Part shown: piece after piece, positions 32,263-40,431 of the stretch
How the letters are laid out: every line of letters begins with the position of its first letter
How positions within the stretch are numbered: the first letter of the stretch is position 1
NCBI RefSeq assembly: GCF_001509585.1
Contig: NZ_LNCI01000010.1
Location: 62,001-126,000 of the forward strand
Direction: 5' to 3'
DNA: 64,000 bases
DNA from: Tropicimonas marinistellae
GTDB taxonomy: Bacteria > Pseudomonadota > Alphaproteobacteria > Rhodobacterales > Rhodobacteraceae
Position numbers and translations under genes: made by a program
Notes under the pieces: generated by a model
What the model was told of the DNA's origin: nothing
Database searches by the model: none
Seen by the model: only the letters and a program-made list of their open reading frames with translations

Positions 32263-33432
32263 TCATTCCTCTAGCAGGTCCTCATAGCGCGCGTCCGTCA
32301 ATGTCTCGAGGAACGCCACGATTGCGTCGACGCGCTGGTCGTCCAACGCCGGGCCTATCTCCAGCTCTTCCATCGAGAGCGTCCCGTCGACCTCGGGCAC
32401 GCCCCAGGGCTCGCCGGTTTCCGGGTTGATCTGACGGGCCTCCGCAACGGAATTGTACTTGTCGTAGAAGAGCACAACGGTGCGCAAGTCGTCGAACACA
32501 CCGTTGTGCATGTAGGGGCCGGTCACCGCGACATTGCGCAGCGTCGGCACCTTGAACTTGCCGGCCTGGGCCGCGTCGTCCACATTCGGGTGTTGCAGGA
32601 GCCCGGTGTCCACGTAGCCAGGGTCCATGCCGTTCTTCTCCCGCAAGGCCACGTTCTCCGGCACGCCGATATTGTGGTATTCGTAGTTGGAGAAGGTTTC
32701 CTGTGGGTCGATGGCGCTTCGGCCAAGCTGGTGGCACTGGTTGCAATTGGTGAATTGCTGGGAGAAGAACAGCACCCGGCCCAACTCCTCCTGGTCCGTC
32801 ATCTTGTACTCGCCCCGCAGAAAGCGGTCGTACTTGCTGTCGAACGGCGCGAATTCCTCAGTCCGCTCAAAAGCCGCGATGGCCCGCGTCATCGCAGAAT
32901 AGGCAGCCTCGGCATTGTCGAAGAGGTCCGCCCCGTAAAGCACCTCCATCGAGTGTACGTACTCGGCGTTTTCCTGCAGTCGTGCGACGACGCTCGCCTT
33001 GTCGGGCATGCCCATCTCGATAGGGTTGAGCGGTGGCCCGCCGGCCTGCCCTTCCAGATCCGGCTCTCGCCCGTCGAGGAACTGACCGCCCTTGAAGAAC
33101 CCGGTCTCGGCGTCGAAGTGAAACTCCGGTGCGAACATTGCATAAGCGGCCGTCGGCGCGTTGCGATCCCCGATGGAGGTTCCATCGTCACCCAACGACA
33201 CCGCCAAGCCGGCTTCGGTTTCCCGCGGATCTGTGAAGCCCTTCGAGGGATCGTGGCACGTGGCACACGCTTGGGTACGGTTCATCGACAGGTTGACGTC
33301 GAAGAACAACGCCGCGCCAAGCTCTTCGGGCGTACTGAAGGCGGGGGCGGCCTGAACGCCGGAACCAAGCATCGCAACGGTTGCACAGACAAGGGATGGC
33401 GACCAAGGGCAGAAGGCGGGCTGTCGTCTCAT
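32263..33432 (-). CDS. Di-heme cytochrome c peroxidase (CcpA/MauG family)
   Basis: Enzymes of this family reduce periplasmic hydrogen peroxide to water with electrons from cytochrome c; MauG relatives instead modify proteins. The product has 389 residues with a signal peptide (about 1-29). Two heme-binding sites are visible: CATCH at 56-60 and CNQCH at 230-234. Family segments include GDRNAPTAAYAMF, GGPPLNPIEMGMP and KVPTLRNVAVTGPYMHNGVF. The last of these, with a conserved Met/His region, favours a peroxidase. A perfect FNR box lies 64-78 bases upstream of the ATG, pointing to induction under low oxygen. Confidence 0.9.
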   Translation of the reverse strand: MRRQPAFCPWSPSLVCATVAMLGSGVQAAPAFSTPEELGAALFFDVNLSMNRTQACATCHDPSKGFTDPRETEAGLAVSLGDDGTSIGDRNAPTAAYAMFAPEFHFDAETGFFKGGQFLDGREPDLEGQAGGPPLNPIEMGMPDKASVVARLQENAEYVHSMEVLYGADLFDNAEAAYSAMTRAIAAFERTEEFAPFDSKYDRFLRGEYKMTDQEELGRVLFFSQQFTNCNQCHQLGRSAIDPQETFSNYEYHNIGVPENVALREKNGMDPGYVDTGLLQHPNVDDAAQAGKFKVPTLRNVAVTGPYMHNGVFDDLRTVVLFYDKYNSVAEARQINPETGEPWGVPEVDGTLSMEELEIGPALDDQRVDAIVAFLETLTDARYEDLLEE

Positions 33433-33496
33433 GGGTTGTCCTGAACACTGAATCGTTGAACTGGACCCGTGCTATCGCCGCAGCGATCCGCCCCCC

Positions 33497-33510
33497 TTGA
33501 TTCAGATCAA
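33497..33510 (-). promoter_or_regulatory. FNR/FnrL binding site upstream of the cytochrome c peroxidase gene
   Basis: TTGAT-TCAG-ATCAA is a perfect match to the FNR consensus TTGAT-N4-ATCAA. It is symmetric, but the nearest downstream start is the peroxidase ATG at 33432. If the box is centred at -41.5, transcription would start near 33462, leaving a leader of about 30 bases. It is 35 bases past the stop of the transglycosylase gene. Confidence 0.75.
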
Positions 33511-33545
33511 TTCCCTAGTTTTTCTATCAGTTAAGTGCCGTGGCC

Positions 33546-34157
33546 TCAACTGCCCCAGATCTTGCGCACGTAGTTCTTGGTTTCGCGGTAGGGCGGCACG
33601 CCGTCGTACTTGTCCACCGCAGCCGGTCCCGCGTTATATGCCGCCAGTGCGAGACGCCAGTTCCCGTAGCGGTCATACATCATCCTGAGATAGCGTGCGC
33701 CGCCGTCGAGGTTCTGCTTGGGATCGTGGGGGTTTACCCCCAGCTTGGCGGCGGTACCGGGCATGAGTTGCGCCAACCCGATTGCGCCCTTGTGAGATTT
33801 CGCGCTGACGCGCCAGTTGCTTTCCTGTTGAACCAGTCGCAGGAACAGGTCTTCCGGCACCCCGTGCTTGCGTGCCGCGCTCTTCGCAACACTCAGGAAT
33901 TCTCCGCGGTACCGGCCGTGATATCCGGGGACCGCAAGCGCGCTTACGGCGGGTTTTGAAGTGGGCGGCTGGAAGCGGGCGGAGTTCGCGTATTGCTTGG
34001 AGGCCCGGCTGTCGAGAAGCCGCGTCTGAGAGGCGAAGAGCCGCGCACGCGACTTCGAAGACACCTTTGTTTCCGCAAATGCGGGCGCGACGGATCCGAC
34101 CGTCACGCTCGCAGCGACGATGGCCGCGACACCAAACACACCGAACAGCCTGCGCAT
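33546..34157 (-). CDS. Lytic transglycosylase (SLT domain), secreted
   Basis: The enzyme cleaves peptidoglycan between MurNAc and GlcNAc to form the 1,6-anhydro end. The product has 203 residues with a signal peptide (about 1-28). A variable linker reaches to about 80, and a C-terminal SLT domain starts [18 protein letters not shown]. The catalytic Glu is E112 in VQQESNW, followed by the [13 protein letters not shown] and [12 protein letters not shown] motifs. I chose the ATG at 34157, which gives the signal peptide; the frame extending to 34415 overlaps the ssb leader. The 1,6-anhydro product links functionally to anmK at 58756. Confidence 0.92.
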   Translation of the reverse strand: MRRLFGVFGVAAIVAASVTVGSVAPAFAETKVSSKSRARLFASQTRLLDSRASKQYANSARFQPPTSKPAVSALAVPGYHGRYRGEFLSVAKSAARKHGVPEDLFLRLVQQESNWRVSAKSHKGAIGLAQLMPGTAAKLGVNPHDPKQNLDGGARYLRMMYDRYGNWRLALAAYNAGPAAVDKYDGVPPYRETKNYVRKIWGS

Positions 34158-34350
34158 TGGTTCTGCCTTGTCCCGTCTCCCGTTCGGCGGGCAGTATAGG
34201 CATCCTCGCCGTGTCCGCCAGTGCAGCTTTGCCACGCCAAAGGAATTAGGCGGTTTTTGCCGGGCCGGAGGTGGTGTAGCGTCGGGCTCCAGACCGGAAT
34301 CGGTGCCAATCGGCAACAGACGACCACTCGCAAGCATAAAGGAGCAGCGC

Positions 34351-34851
34351 ATGGCGGGATCGGTGAACAAGGTGATCCTGGTGGGCAATCTGGGCCGCGA
34401 CCCCGAGGTGCGCACCTTTCAGAACGGCGGCAAGGTGTGCAACCTTCGGATCGCCACGTCCGAGAACTGGAAGGACCGCAATACCGGAGAACGGCGCGAG
34501 CGAACGGAGTGGCATTCGGTCGCCATCTTCTCCGAACCGCTGGCCCGGATCGCCGAGCAATACCTGCGCAAAGGCTCCAAGGTCTATATCGAGGGCCAGT
34601 TGGAAACCCGGAAGTGGCAGGACCAGTCCGGACAGGACCGCTATTCCACCGAGGTCGTTCTGCGCCCATACCGCGGCGAGCTGACACTGCTCGATTCCCG
34701 CGGTGGTGAAGGCGGCGGCGGATATGGCGGTGGTGGCGGATACGACGACCGCGGCAGCTACGGCGGTGGCGGCGGTCAGTCCGGTGGCGGGTATGGCGGC
34801 GGCGCCCCGGCAGGCGGCGGCAGCGACATGGACGACGAAATCCCGTTCTGA
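34351..34851 (+). CDS. ssb: Single-stranded DNA-binding protein
   Basis: SSB coats single-stranded DNA in replication, recombination and repair and recruits partners through its tail. The product has 166 residues: an OB-fold (1-115, starting [20 protein letters not shown]), a glycine-rich linker (about 117-157) and the acidic tip DMDDEIPF that binds partner proteins, including RecG in E. coli. GGAG precedes the ATG. It is monocistronic, with a strong terminator 33 bases after the stop. Confidence 0.97.
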   Translation: MAGSVNKVILVGNLGRDPEVRTFQNGGKVCNLRIATSENWKDRNTGERRERTEWHSVAIFSEPLARIAEQYLRKGSKVYIEGQLETRKWQDQSGQDRYSTEVVLRPYRGELTLLDSRGGEGGGGYGGGGGYDDRGSYGGGGGQSGGGYGGGAPAGGGSDMDDEIPF

Positions 34852-34883
34852 TCCGGCCGTCCGCAGTAACGATCGAATTCAAA

Positions 34884-34914
34884 GGGGTCGGCTTGTGCCG
34901 GCCCCTTCTTTTTC
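34884..34914 (+). terminator. Rho-independent terminator of ssb
   Basis: GGGGTCGGC (34884-34892), loop TTGT, GCCGGCCCC (34897-34905), with one G-T pair, then TTCTTTTTC. This is a textbook intrinsic terminator facing the convergent substrate-binding protein gene. Confidence 0.88.
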
Positions 34915-34969
34915 TCACCGGACGTCGCTGTGCCTGCGACTGCTGGAACGACGTCTATCCCGGCGCATT

Positions 34970-36442
34970 TCAATCCGTCCAGCGCACCGCTGTCAGATCG
35001 TTGGCCTGGGTGGGAGCGTTCTCCCACAGGCCCTCGATCTTACTGTTCGCGACGCCGGTCTTGGCAAGCTGGAAGAGGAACCCATTCACGTAGTCGTCCG
35101 CGATCATCTGCTGGGCGGTCTTCAGAATATCGCTGCGAGCGGCCGGATCGGCCGTGGCCTCCAGCTCCGTCATCAGCGCTTGAAAGTCCGGATTGTCATA
35201 CTGGAAGTAGTAGTCGGGCCTGGCGTAGATGTTTATGTCAGCGGGTTCGGTGTGGCTGACAATCGTCAGGTCGAAGTCCTTTCCCTTGAATACCTGTTCC
35301 AGCCATTGTGCCCACTCCAGATTGGAAATCTCGGTCTCGATACCGACATTGCGGAGCTGTGCGGCCACGATTTCACCACCGCGGCGCGCATAGGAGGGCG
35401 GCGGAAGGGCAAGGCGCAGTTTGAGATCGGTCTGTCCCGCTTCGTCCAACAGCGCTTTTGCCGCATCCGGATCGAACGCGGATTGTCCCGTCAGATCAAC
35501 GTAGTCTGGATTATGCGGAGCGAAATGCGTGCCGATTGGCGTTCCGTAGCCGTGCATGGCTCCATCGACGATCTCCATCCGGTTGATTGCGTGCGCGATT
35601 GCCTTGCGCACACGAACGTCCGCGAGGGGCCCTGCAGCGTTGTTCATCGCGAGGATCGTCTCACCCTCGGTCGAGCCGACCATAACCCGGAACATCGGGT
35701 TGGCGTCGAACTGCACCAGCGTTTCCGGCGCCGGGAATATGGGGAAGGCATCCAGCTCGCCCGACATCAACGCCGCGAAGGCGGCGTTCGGGTCGGAGAT
35801 GAACTTGAACGTCGCGCTGGCGAGCGCGGCTGGTTCGCCCCAGTAGGAATCGTTCCGCGCGATTTCCACGCGGTCACCCTGTACCCATTCAGAGAAGGCG
35901 AATGGCCCGGTGCCGACGGGATGGGTCGCTGCCTGATCGGCGGTTTCAGGCGCCAAGATAACGGCGTCCCCCCAAGCCATCTTGAACGGGAATGCGCCGT
36001 CGGCCGCCGCAAGGCCGATCACCACTGTCTGCGGGTCCGCAACCTCCACCGATTCGATCCCTGCAAACAATGCCTTCTGAGCATTGGTGCTGTCCTCTGC
36101 ACGGGCGCGGTCGAGTGAAAATTTCACGTCCTCGGCGTCCATTGCCGTGCCATCGTGGAACGTCACACCCTCGCGAAGGTGGAACGTGTAAGTCGTACCG
36201 TCCTCCGACACGTCCCAGCTTTCAGCAAGGCCAGGGACAATGGAGCCGTCCGACGCGAAACGCGTCAGCCCCTCGAAGATGTTCGCATAGACCACCTCGT
36301 CGATGGCAGCGGCAGCGCCGCCGGTCGGATCGAGATTCGGTGGCTCCAGTGCCATCCCGACAGTGATGTCGTCCTGCGCGGCGCTGGCCATGGCGGCGAC
36401 AAGAGTGAGCGCCGTGGCGCCGGGGAGTGAGCGGGTAAACAT
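34970..36442 (-). CDS. Orphan ABC substrate-binding protein, peptide/nickel family 5
   Basis: This is a periplasmic solute receptor of the DppA/OppA fold. The 490-residue product has a Sec-type signal peptide (about 1-22). The family motif EPPNLDPTGG, REGVTFHDGTAMDAEDVKFSLDRA and GTGPFAFSEW are all seen. Unlike the receptor at 25216 it has no twin-arginine motif, and no permease or ATPase gene is next to it. It may serve a transporter encoded elsewhere, or share the importer at 27015-31534. It follows the cytochrome c gene on the same strand after 126 bases. The ligand is unknown. Confidence 0.88.
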   Translation of the reverse strand: MFTRSLPGATALTLVAAMASAAQDDITVGMALEPPNLDPTGGAAAAIDEVVYANIFEGLTRFASDGSIVPGLAESWDVSEDGTTYTFHLREGVTFHDGTAMDAEDVKFSLDRARAEDSTNAQKALFAGIESVEVADPQTVVIGLAAADGAFPFKMAWGDAVILAPETADQAATHPVGTGPFAFSEWVQGDRVEIARNDSYWGEPAALASATFKFISDPNAAFAALMSGELDAFPIFPAPETLVQFDANPMFRVMVGSTEGETILAMNNAAGPLADVRVRKAIAHAINRMEIVDGAMHGYGTPIGTHFAPHNPDYVDLTGQSAFDPDAAKALLDEAGQTDLKLRLALPPPSYARRGGEIVAAQLRNVGIETEISNLEWAQWLEQVFKGKDFDLTIVSHTEPADINIYARPDYYFQYDNPDFQALMTELEATADPAARSDILKTAQQMIADDYVNGFLFQLAKTGVANSKIEGLWENAPTQANDLTAVRWTD

Positions 36443-36568
36443 GAATCGGGCTCCCTGTTTCTTTCCACGTGAAGGCTACAGGCGCGGCCCGGTGTTTGGA
36501 AAAGAAAAACTGACCGTGATGAGCCAGCCCCCACTCGCTTCGATCGGCACGATCTCGTTCGACGAAGA

Positions 36569-36991
36569 CTACTGCACCGATTTCAGGAAGGCGAAGATCG
36601 CGGCAGCATCTTCCGCCGACTTCGCCTTGCCGGCCATTTTCGATCGAGCTTTGCGGTCGCCGGTGAATTCTCGCAAGAAGCCGTTTGTGTCCGTGATGAA
36701 GGCGACGAAGGTCGCGTCGTCCCAGATCAACCCGGCTTCGGCGGCAGCCCGCAGCCCTGAGCCGTATCGAAACCCGTCGATTCTGGCGGCGGGCGCTCCT
36801 GCGACACCGTATAAGTTAGGCCCGGTTCTCGCCCGCTTTCCGGCAAGCGTTTGTCCCGCGCCGTTCACGACGACGTGGCAGCTTGCGCATTGTTGGTCGA
36901 AGGCTTCGGCACCGGCCTCAGCGGTCTGGGCGTTGGATTGGAGCGACAGCGCGATTGTAGCGACGGTAGCCGCGACCAAAGTGCAAAACAT
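36569..36991 (-). CDS. Small class I c-type cytochrome, periplasmic
   Basis: This is an electron carrier of about 13 kDa. The product has 140 residues with a signal peptide (about 1-22). Heme is bound by CASCH at 35-39, and the likely axial Met is in the SKMAGK segment near the C-terminus. GRRFDGF-like loops of mitochondrial-type cytochrome c are represented by GPNLYGVAG and FRYGSGLR. I chose the ATG at 36991 because GAGGAA lies six bases before it; in-frame ATGs at 37006 and 37021 lack a ribosome site. It could donate electrons to the peroxidase at 32263 (inference). Confidence 0.87.
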   Translation of the reverse strand: MFCTLVAATVATIALSLQSNAQTAEAGAEAFDQQCASCHVVVNGAGQTLAGKRARTGPNLYGVAGAPAARIDGFRYGSGLRAAAEAGLIWDDATFVAFITDTNGFLREFTGDRKARSKMAGKAKSAEDAAAIFAFLKSVQ

Positions 36992-37363
36992 GCGGGTTCC
37001 TCGCATCAACGCGGCGGTCATGCAAGTCAGTGGTGTTCTGTCGGTATCTCCACCTCGCCGCCCAATCCCTCTCATGTAGAAACGGTGCTCCCGCGCGGGC
37101 GGTCAAAAAGACGCATGCGTGCGCGAGCCGGATGGCGTCAGACCGGTGGATCGCCCCGGTTTTCCATGGGTTGCAGGACAGTGTTCGCATGACCTTGCAT
37201 ACACAGGCATGCTAGCCTCCGCCCCCTGTGTCACCTTGTCGAGGTGATATGCTACCAGTTCACGGCTTAGGTTTTCAGGGAATCCGCGCCTGCCCGGCAT
37301 GGCGCGCCTAAAACGTTACAGTCCGCCCGTACCCGCCATCGCTTTCGCTCCGATCCATAACCA
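36992..37363. other. 372-base divergent intergenic region between the cytochrome c gene and idi
   Basis: Promoters for both flanking genes must lie here. No FNR box, no clear hexamer pair and no convincing short gene were seen; the small frames present lack ribosome sites and recognisable sequence. Confidence 0.45.
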
Positions 37364-37897
37364 ATGACCGACGAAATGATCCCCGCCTGGGTCGATGGCA
37401 CGCTACAGCCCGTCGACAAGTTGGAGGTGCACCGCCGTGGCCTCCGGCACAAGGCGGTGTCCATCTTCGTCATGGACGGCGAGAACGTCCTGCTGCAGCG
37501 CCGGGCAGCGGGCAAGTACCATTCACCCGGTCTCTGGGCGAATACGTGCTGCACCCATCCGCGCTGGATGGAGCCGGCCGCGGACTGCGCCGTTCGACGT
37601 CTGCGGGAGGAATTGGGAATTACCGGGCTCTACCCGGCCCACAGGGATCGCGTGGAATACCGCGCCGAGGTCGGTGGCGGCATGGTCGAGCACGAGGTGG
37701 TCGACATCTTCATGGCGATGGCAGAACGCAAGATGAAGGTCTATCCGAACCCCGACGAGGTCTCGCAGGTTGAGTGGGTGGGCTTTTACGATCTAACGGC
37801 CGAGATAAAACGGCGTCCGCAGCGCTTCACGCCCTGGCTGAGGATCTACCTCGAAGAACACCGGGACCGGATCTTCGGAACGCTGATGCGCCCCTGA
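37364..37897 (+). CDS. idi: Isopentenyl-diphosphate delta-isomerase, type I (Nudix fold)
   Basis: Idi interconverts isopentenyl and dimethylallyl diphosphate. The product has 177 residues. The catalytic Cys is in the WANTCCTHPRW motif and the catalytic Glu in the HEVVDIF segment. Nudix-type features include AADCAVRRLREELGI. In organisms using the MEP pathway (dxr is present at 18802) this enzyme only balances the two isomers. In related phototrophs idi lies in the photosynthesis cluster, but no such genes are next to it here. It is convergent with trcR. A second in-frame ATG at 37376 is possible. Confidence 0.95.
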   Translation: MTDEMIPAWVDGTLQPVDKLEVHRRGLRHKAVSIFVMDGENVLLQRRAAGKYHSPGLWANTCCTHPRWMEPAADCAVRRLREELGITGLYPAHRDRVEYRAEVGGGMVEHEVVDIFMAMAERKMKVYPNPDEVSQVEWVGFYDLTAEIKRRPQRFTPWLRIYLEEHRDRIFGTLMRP

Positions 37898-37905
37898 CGG
37901 GGCGC
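37888..37905. terminator. Stem-loop at the idi stop, between convergent genes
   Basis: GCGCCCC (37888-37894), loop TGAC containing the idi stop codon, GGGGCGC (37899-37905), followed by AAAACC. It is a compact 7-bp stem between idi and trcR. The lack of a T-run on the plus strand makes a terminator role tentative. Confidence 0.35.
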
Positions 37906-37921
37906 AAAACCAGCAAACAGC

Positions 37922-38695
37922 TCAGGGCTGCGGGTCGTCTTCCTCGTCGTCCTTGTCATCCGTGGACTCTGGCAAGTTGAAGAAGCTGTCCGCGTCCACG
38001 ATCGGATCTCGGTCGTCTTCGTCCTCTTCCCCCCGCGGATCGCCAGAGAGCGTGAAGGTCTCAAGGCCGGAAATCGCCGACGGAATCTTCGGTTCCGGAT
38101 CGGCAGCCAGAGACTGCTCCGTGGAGACCAGCTTGCGACGCTCGTCGTCGCTCATCACCTCGCCCTCGGCAGCCTTCTTTGCCGCCGCCTTCTGCACCAC
38201 AGCATCCAGTTCGGATTGTTTGCACAGCCCGAGTGCGACCGGGTCGATGGGCTGCATGTTCTGGATGTTCCAGTGCGTGCGTTCCCGGATCGACTGGATT
38301 GTCGGCTTGGTGGTGCCGACCAGCTTGGAGATCTGGCCGTCCGTCAGCTCGGGGTGGAACTTCACCAGCCAGAGGATCGAGTTCGGCCGGTCCTGGCGTT
38401 TGGAAAGTGGCGTGTAGCGGGGTCCGCGGCGCTTTTCCTCGCCCACCGCAGCAGCGTTGAACTTGAGCTTGAGCTTGTGCAGTGGGTTATTCTCGGCCCG
38501 GTCGATCTCGATCTGGTCGAGTTGGTTATTGGCCACGGGATCGAATCCCTTCACGCCGGCGGCGACATCCCCGTCGGCGATCCCCTGCACTTCCAATTCG
38601 TGCAGGCCGCAGAAATCCGCGATCTGCTTGAAGCTGATCGTGGTGTTGTCGACCAGCCAGACGGCGGTCGCCTTGGCCATCAGCGGCTTGTTCAT
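37922..38695 (-). CDS. trcR: TrcR-type cell-cycle regulator (DUF1013)
   Basis: DUF1013 proteins are conserved in alphaproteobacteria. As I recall, they are named TrcR for a link to transcription and the cell cycle, and their exact role is poorly defined. The product has 257 residues starting MNKPLMAKATAVWLVDNT. Two helix-turn-helix-like segments are visible: TTISFKQIADFCGLHELEVQ and FHPELTDGQISKLVGTTKPT. The last 60 residues are very acidic (many Asp/Glu). AGGAGG precedes the ATG at 38695. The longer frame upstream overlaps the RNase T2 gene. With ctrA and sciP this is a third cell-cycle gene in the window, though unlinked. Confidence 0.85.
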   Translation of the reverse strand: MNKPLMAKATAVWLVDNTTISFKQIADFCGLHELEVQGIADGDVAAGVKGFDPVANNQLDQIEIDRAENNPLHKLKLKFNAAAVGEEKRRGPRYTPLSKRQDRPNSILWLVKFHPELTDGQISKLVGTTKPTIQSIRERTHWNIQNMQPIDPVALGLCKQSELDAVVQKAAAKKAAEGEVMSDDERRKLVSTEQSLAADPEPKIPSAISGLETFTLSGDPRGEEDEDDRDPIVDADSFFNLPESTDDKDDEEDDPQP

Positions 38696-38818
38696 ATCTG
38701 CCTCCTTCGCACATTTCTCCCGTGGCCGGGAAACGGCCGCGACCTTTCGGGGCCGCTTTTCCTCGTTTTCGGGAATTGCATGGCATATAAGGCGGCCGCG
38801 GCGGAAAGGAAAGTCAAA

Positions 38819-39448
38819 ATGCGTTGGATACTTGTATGGGCGGCGCTTACCGGCGCGGCCCTGGCCGAGGGCGAGCGGGCCGGCGACTTCGATTACTACG
38901 TGATGGCGCTGAGCTGGTCGCCGAGTTTCTGCGCAATCGAGGGCGATGCGAAAGGGGCCGAGCAATGCGACCCACGCTTGGATCACGGATGGATTCTACA
39001 CGGGCTCTGGCCGCAATACGAGGACGGCTGGCCGAGCTTCTGCAACACCGCCGCGCGCAACCCATCGCGCGGACAGACAGCGGCCATGGCCGACATCATG
39101 GGGTCAAGCGGGCTCGCCTGGTACCAATGGAAAAAACACGGGCGCTGTTCGGGGCTTGAGGCCAATGCATATTACGAACAGGCCCGCGACGCATACGAGA
39201 GTGTTACCCGGCCACCCGTACTTCGCAGTCTGAAAGAGAGTGTCGCCCTGCCCGCCTCCGTTGTCGAAGAGGCGTGGTTGGAGGCCAATCCGAATCTGAC
39301 CGCCGATATGGTAACCGTAACCTGCCGGGACGGTCGCATCATGGAAACGCGGATTTGCCTGACCAGGGATCTTGCCCCGCGGGCATGTGGCCGCGATGTC
39401 CGCCGCGACTGCACCGAGCAACGGGCCCTGCTGGACCCGGTGCGCTAG
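38819..39448 (+). CDS. Ribonuclease T2 family protein, secreted
   Basis: RNase T2 enzymes cut RNA in the periplasm or outside the cell. The product has 209 residues with a short signal peptide (about 1-16, ending ALAEG). Active-site segment I is HGLWPQ at 61-66 (catalytic H61) and segment II is QWKKHGRC at 103-110 (K106 and H107). The residue before the Trp is Gln103, where characterised enzymes such as RNase Rh have the catalytic Glu. Eight cysteines fit a disulfide-bonded exported protein. GGAAAGG precedes the ATG. An upstream in-frame ATG at 38780 would add a basic stretch. It is divergent from trcR. Confidence 0.9.
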   Translation: MRWILVWAALTGAALAEGERAGDFDYYVMALSWSPSFCAIEGDAKGAEQCDPRLDHGWILHGLWPQYEDGWPSFCNTAARNPSRGQTAAMADIMGSSGLAWYQWKKHGRCSGLEANAYYEQARDAYESVTRPPVLRSLKESVALPASVVEEAWLEANPNLTADMVTVTCRDGRIMETRICLTRDLAPRACGRDVRRDCTEQRALLDPVR

Positions 39449-39488
39449 GCAAAGCGTCCCAGATTGGGTGGCGGGCGCTGATTTACCT

Positions 39489-40313
39489 CTACTTGGTGTC
39501 CGTATCCGGTTTGGCGATGTCCTCGGCCTTGTCGGCGACATCTTCTGCTGCCGCTTCGGCCTTTTCGACAACAGTGTCCACGGCTTCCTCGACAGCATCC
39601 ACAACCGAATCTGCCGCCGCCGTGACGCTCTCACCTTCCAGCATCTTCCAGATCACGGCACCGAGCGCACCACCGATGAGCGGGGCGACCCAGAACATCC
39701 AGAGCTGCAGGATCGCTTTTCCGCCACCGAAGAGCGCCACGCCTGTCGACCGCGCCGGATTCACCGATGTGTTGGTCACCGGGATCGAGATCAGGTGGAT
39801 AAGCGTCAGGCCAAGGCCGATGGCGATCGGTGCAAAACCGACCGGCGCTCCCTTGGCGGTGGCACCAAGGATAATGACGAGGAACATCGCCGTCATAACG
39901 ATTTCGGTCACCAGACCGGCGAAGAAGCCGTAGCCACCGGGGCTGGCAGACCCATAGCCGTTGAGCGCGAAGTTCCCGACGGACGAGAATCCGTCCTGCC
40001 CATGCGCAATGATCCAGAGCACGAAACCGGCGACGATGGCGCCTGCAACCTGCGCCGCCCAGTAGGACAACAGGTCCTTTTGGTCGAACTTGCCGGCCAC
40101 CATGAGCCCGAAAGAGACCGCCGGGTTGAAATGCCCGCCCGAGATGCCGCCGACCGCATAGGCCATCGTCATGACGGTCAGTCCGAAGGCAAGCGATACC
40201 CCCAGGAAGCCGATACCCACATCCGGCACACCCGCCGCAAGAACGGCGCTGCCGCAACCGCCCAACACCAGCCAGAAGGTGCCTACGAATTCCGCAATTA
40301 GTTTCTTCGACAT
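39489..40313 (-). CDS. aqpZ: Aquaporin (AqpZ type) with an acidic C-terminal tail
   Basis: This is a water channel of the inner membrane. The product has 274 residues, with six transmembrane helices and two half-helices carrying NPA at 63-65 (GGHFNPAVS) and 185-187 (TSVNPARS). AqpZ is normally about 230 residues. Here residues 228-274 are an added Ala/Glu/Asp-rich helix-forming tail ([20 protein letters not shown]), probably cytoplasmic. It is convergent with the RNase T2 gene. Confidence 0.93.
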   Translation of the reverse strand: MSKKLIAEFVGTFWLVLGGCGSAVLAAGVPDVGIGFLGVSLAFGLTVMTMAYAVGGISGGHFNPAVSFGLMVAGKFDQKDLLSYWAAQVAGAIVAGFVLWIIAHGQDGFSSVGNFALNGYGSASPGGYGFFAGLVTEIVMTAMFLVIILGATAKGAPVGFAPIAIGLGLTLIHLISIPVTNTSVNPARSTGVALFGGGKAILQLWMFWVAPLIGGALGAVIWKMLEGESVTAAADSVVDAVEEAVDTVVEKAEAAAEDVADKAEDIAKPDTDTK

Positions 40314-40431
40314 GTTCGATATCCAGGTTTGATCAATTCAATTTGGGGAAGCTGCCGCACGGGCGACGACTAGGACCTGAATACCTGTATGCCGCAGCGC
40401 CGCCGCACCGCGAAACGAAATCTCTCTGTCG

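Noticed and set aside
40331-40346. TTGATCAATTCAA upstream of the aquaporin as an FNR box
   Set aside because: Half-site spacing is one base short of TTGA-N6-TCAA, so the match is not convincing.
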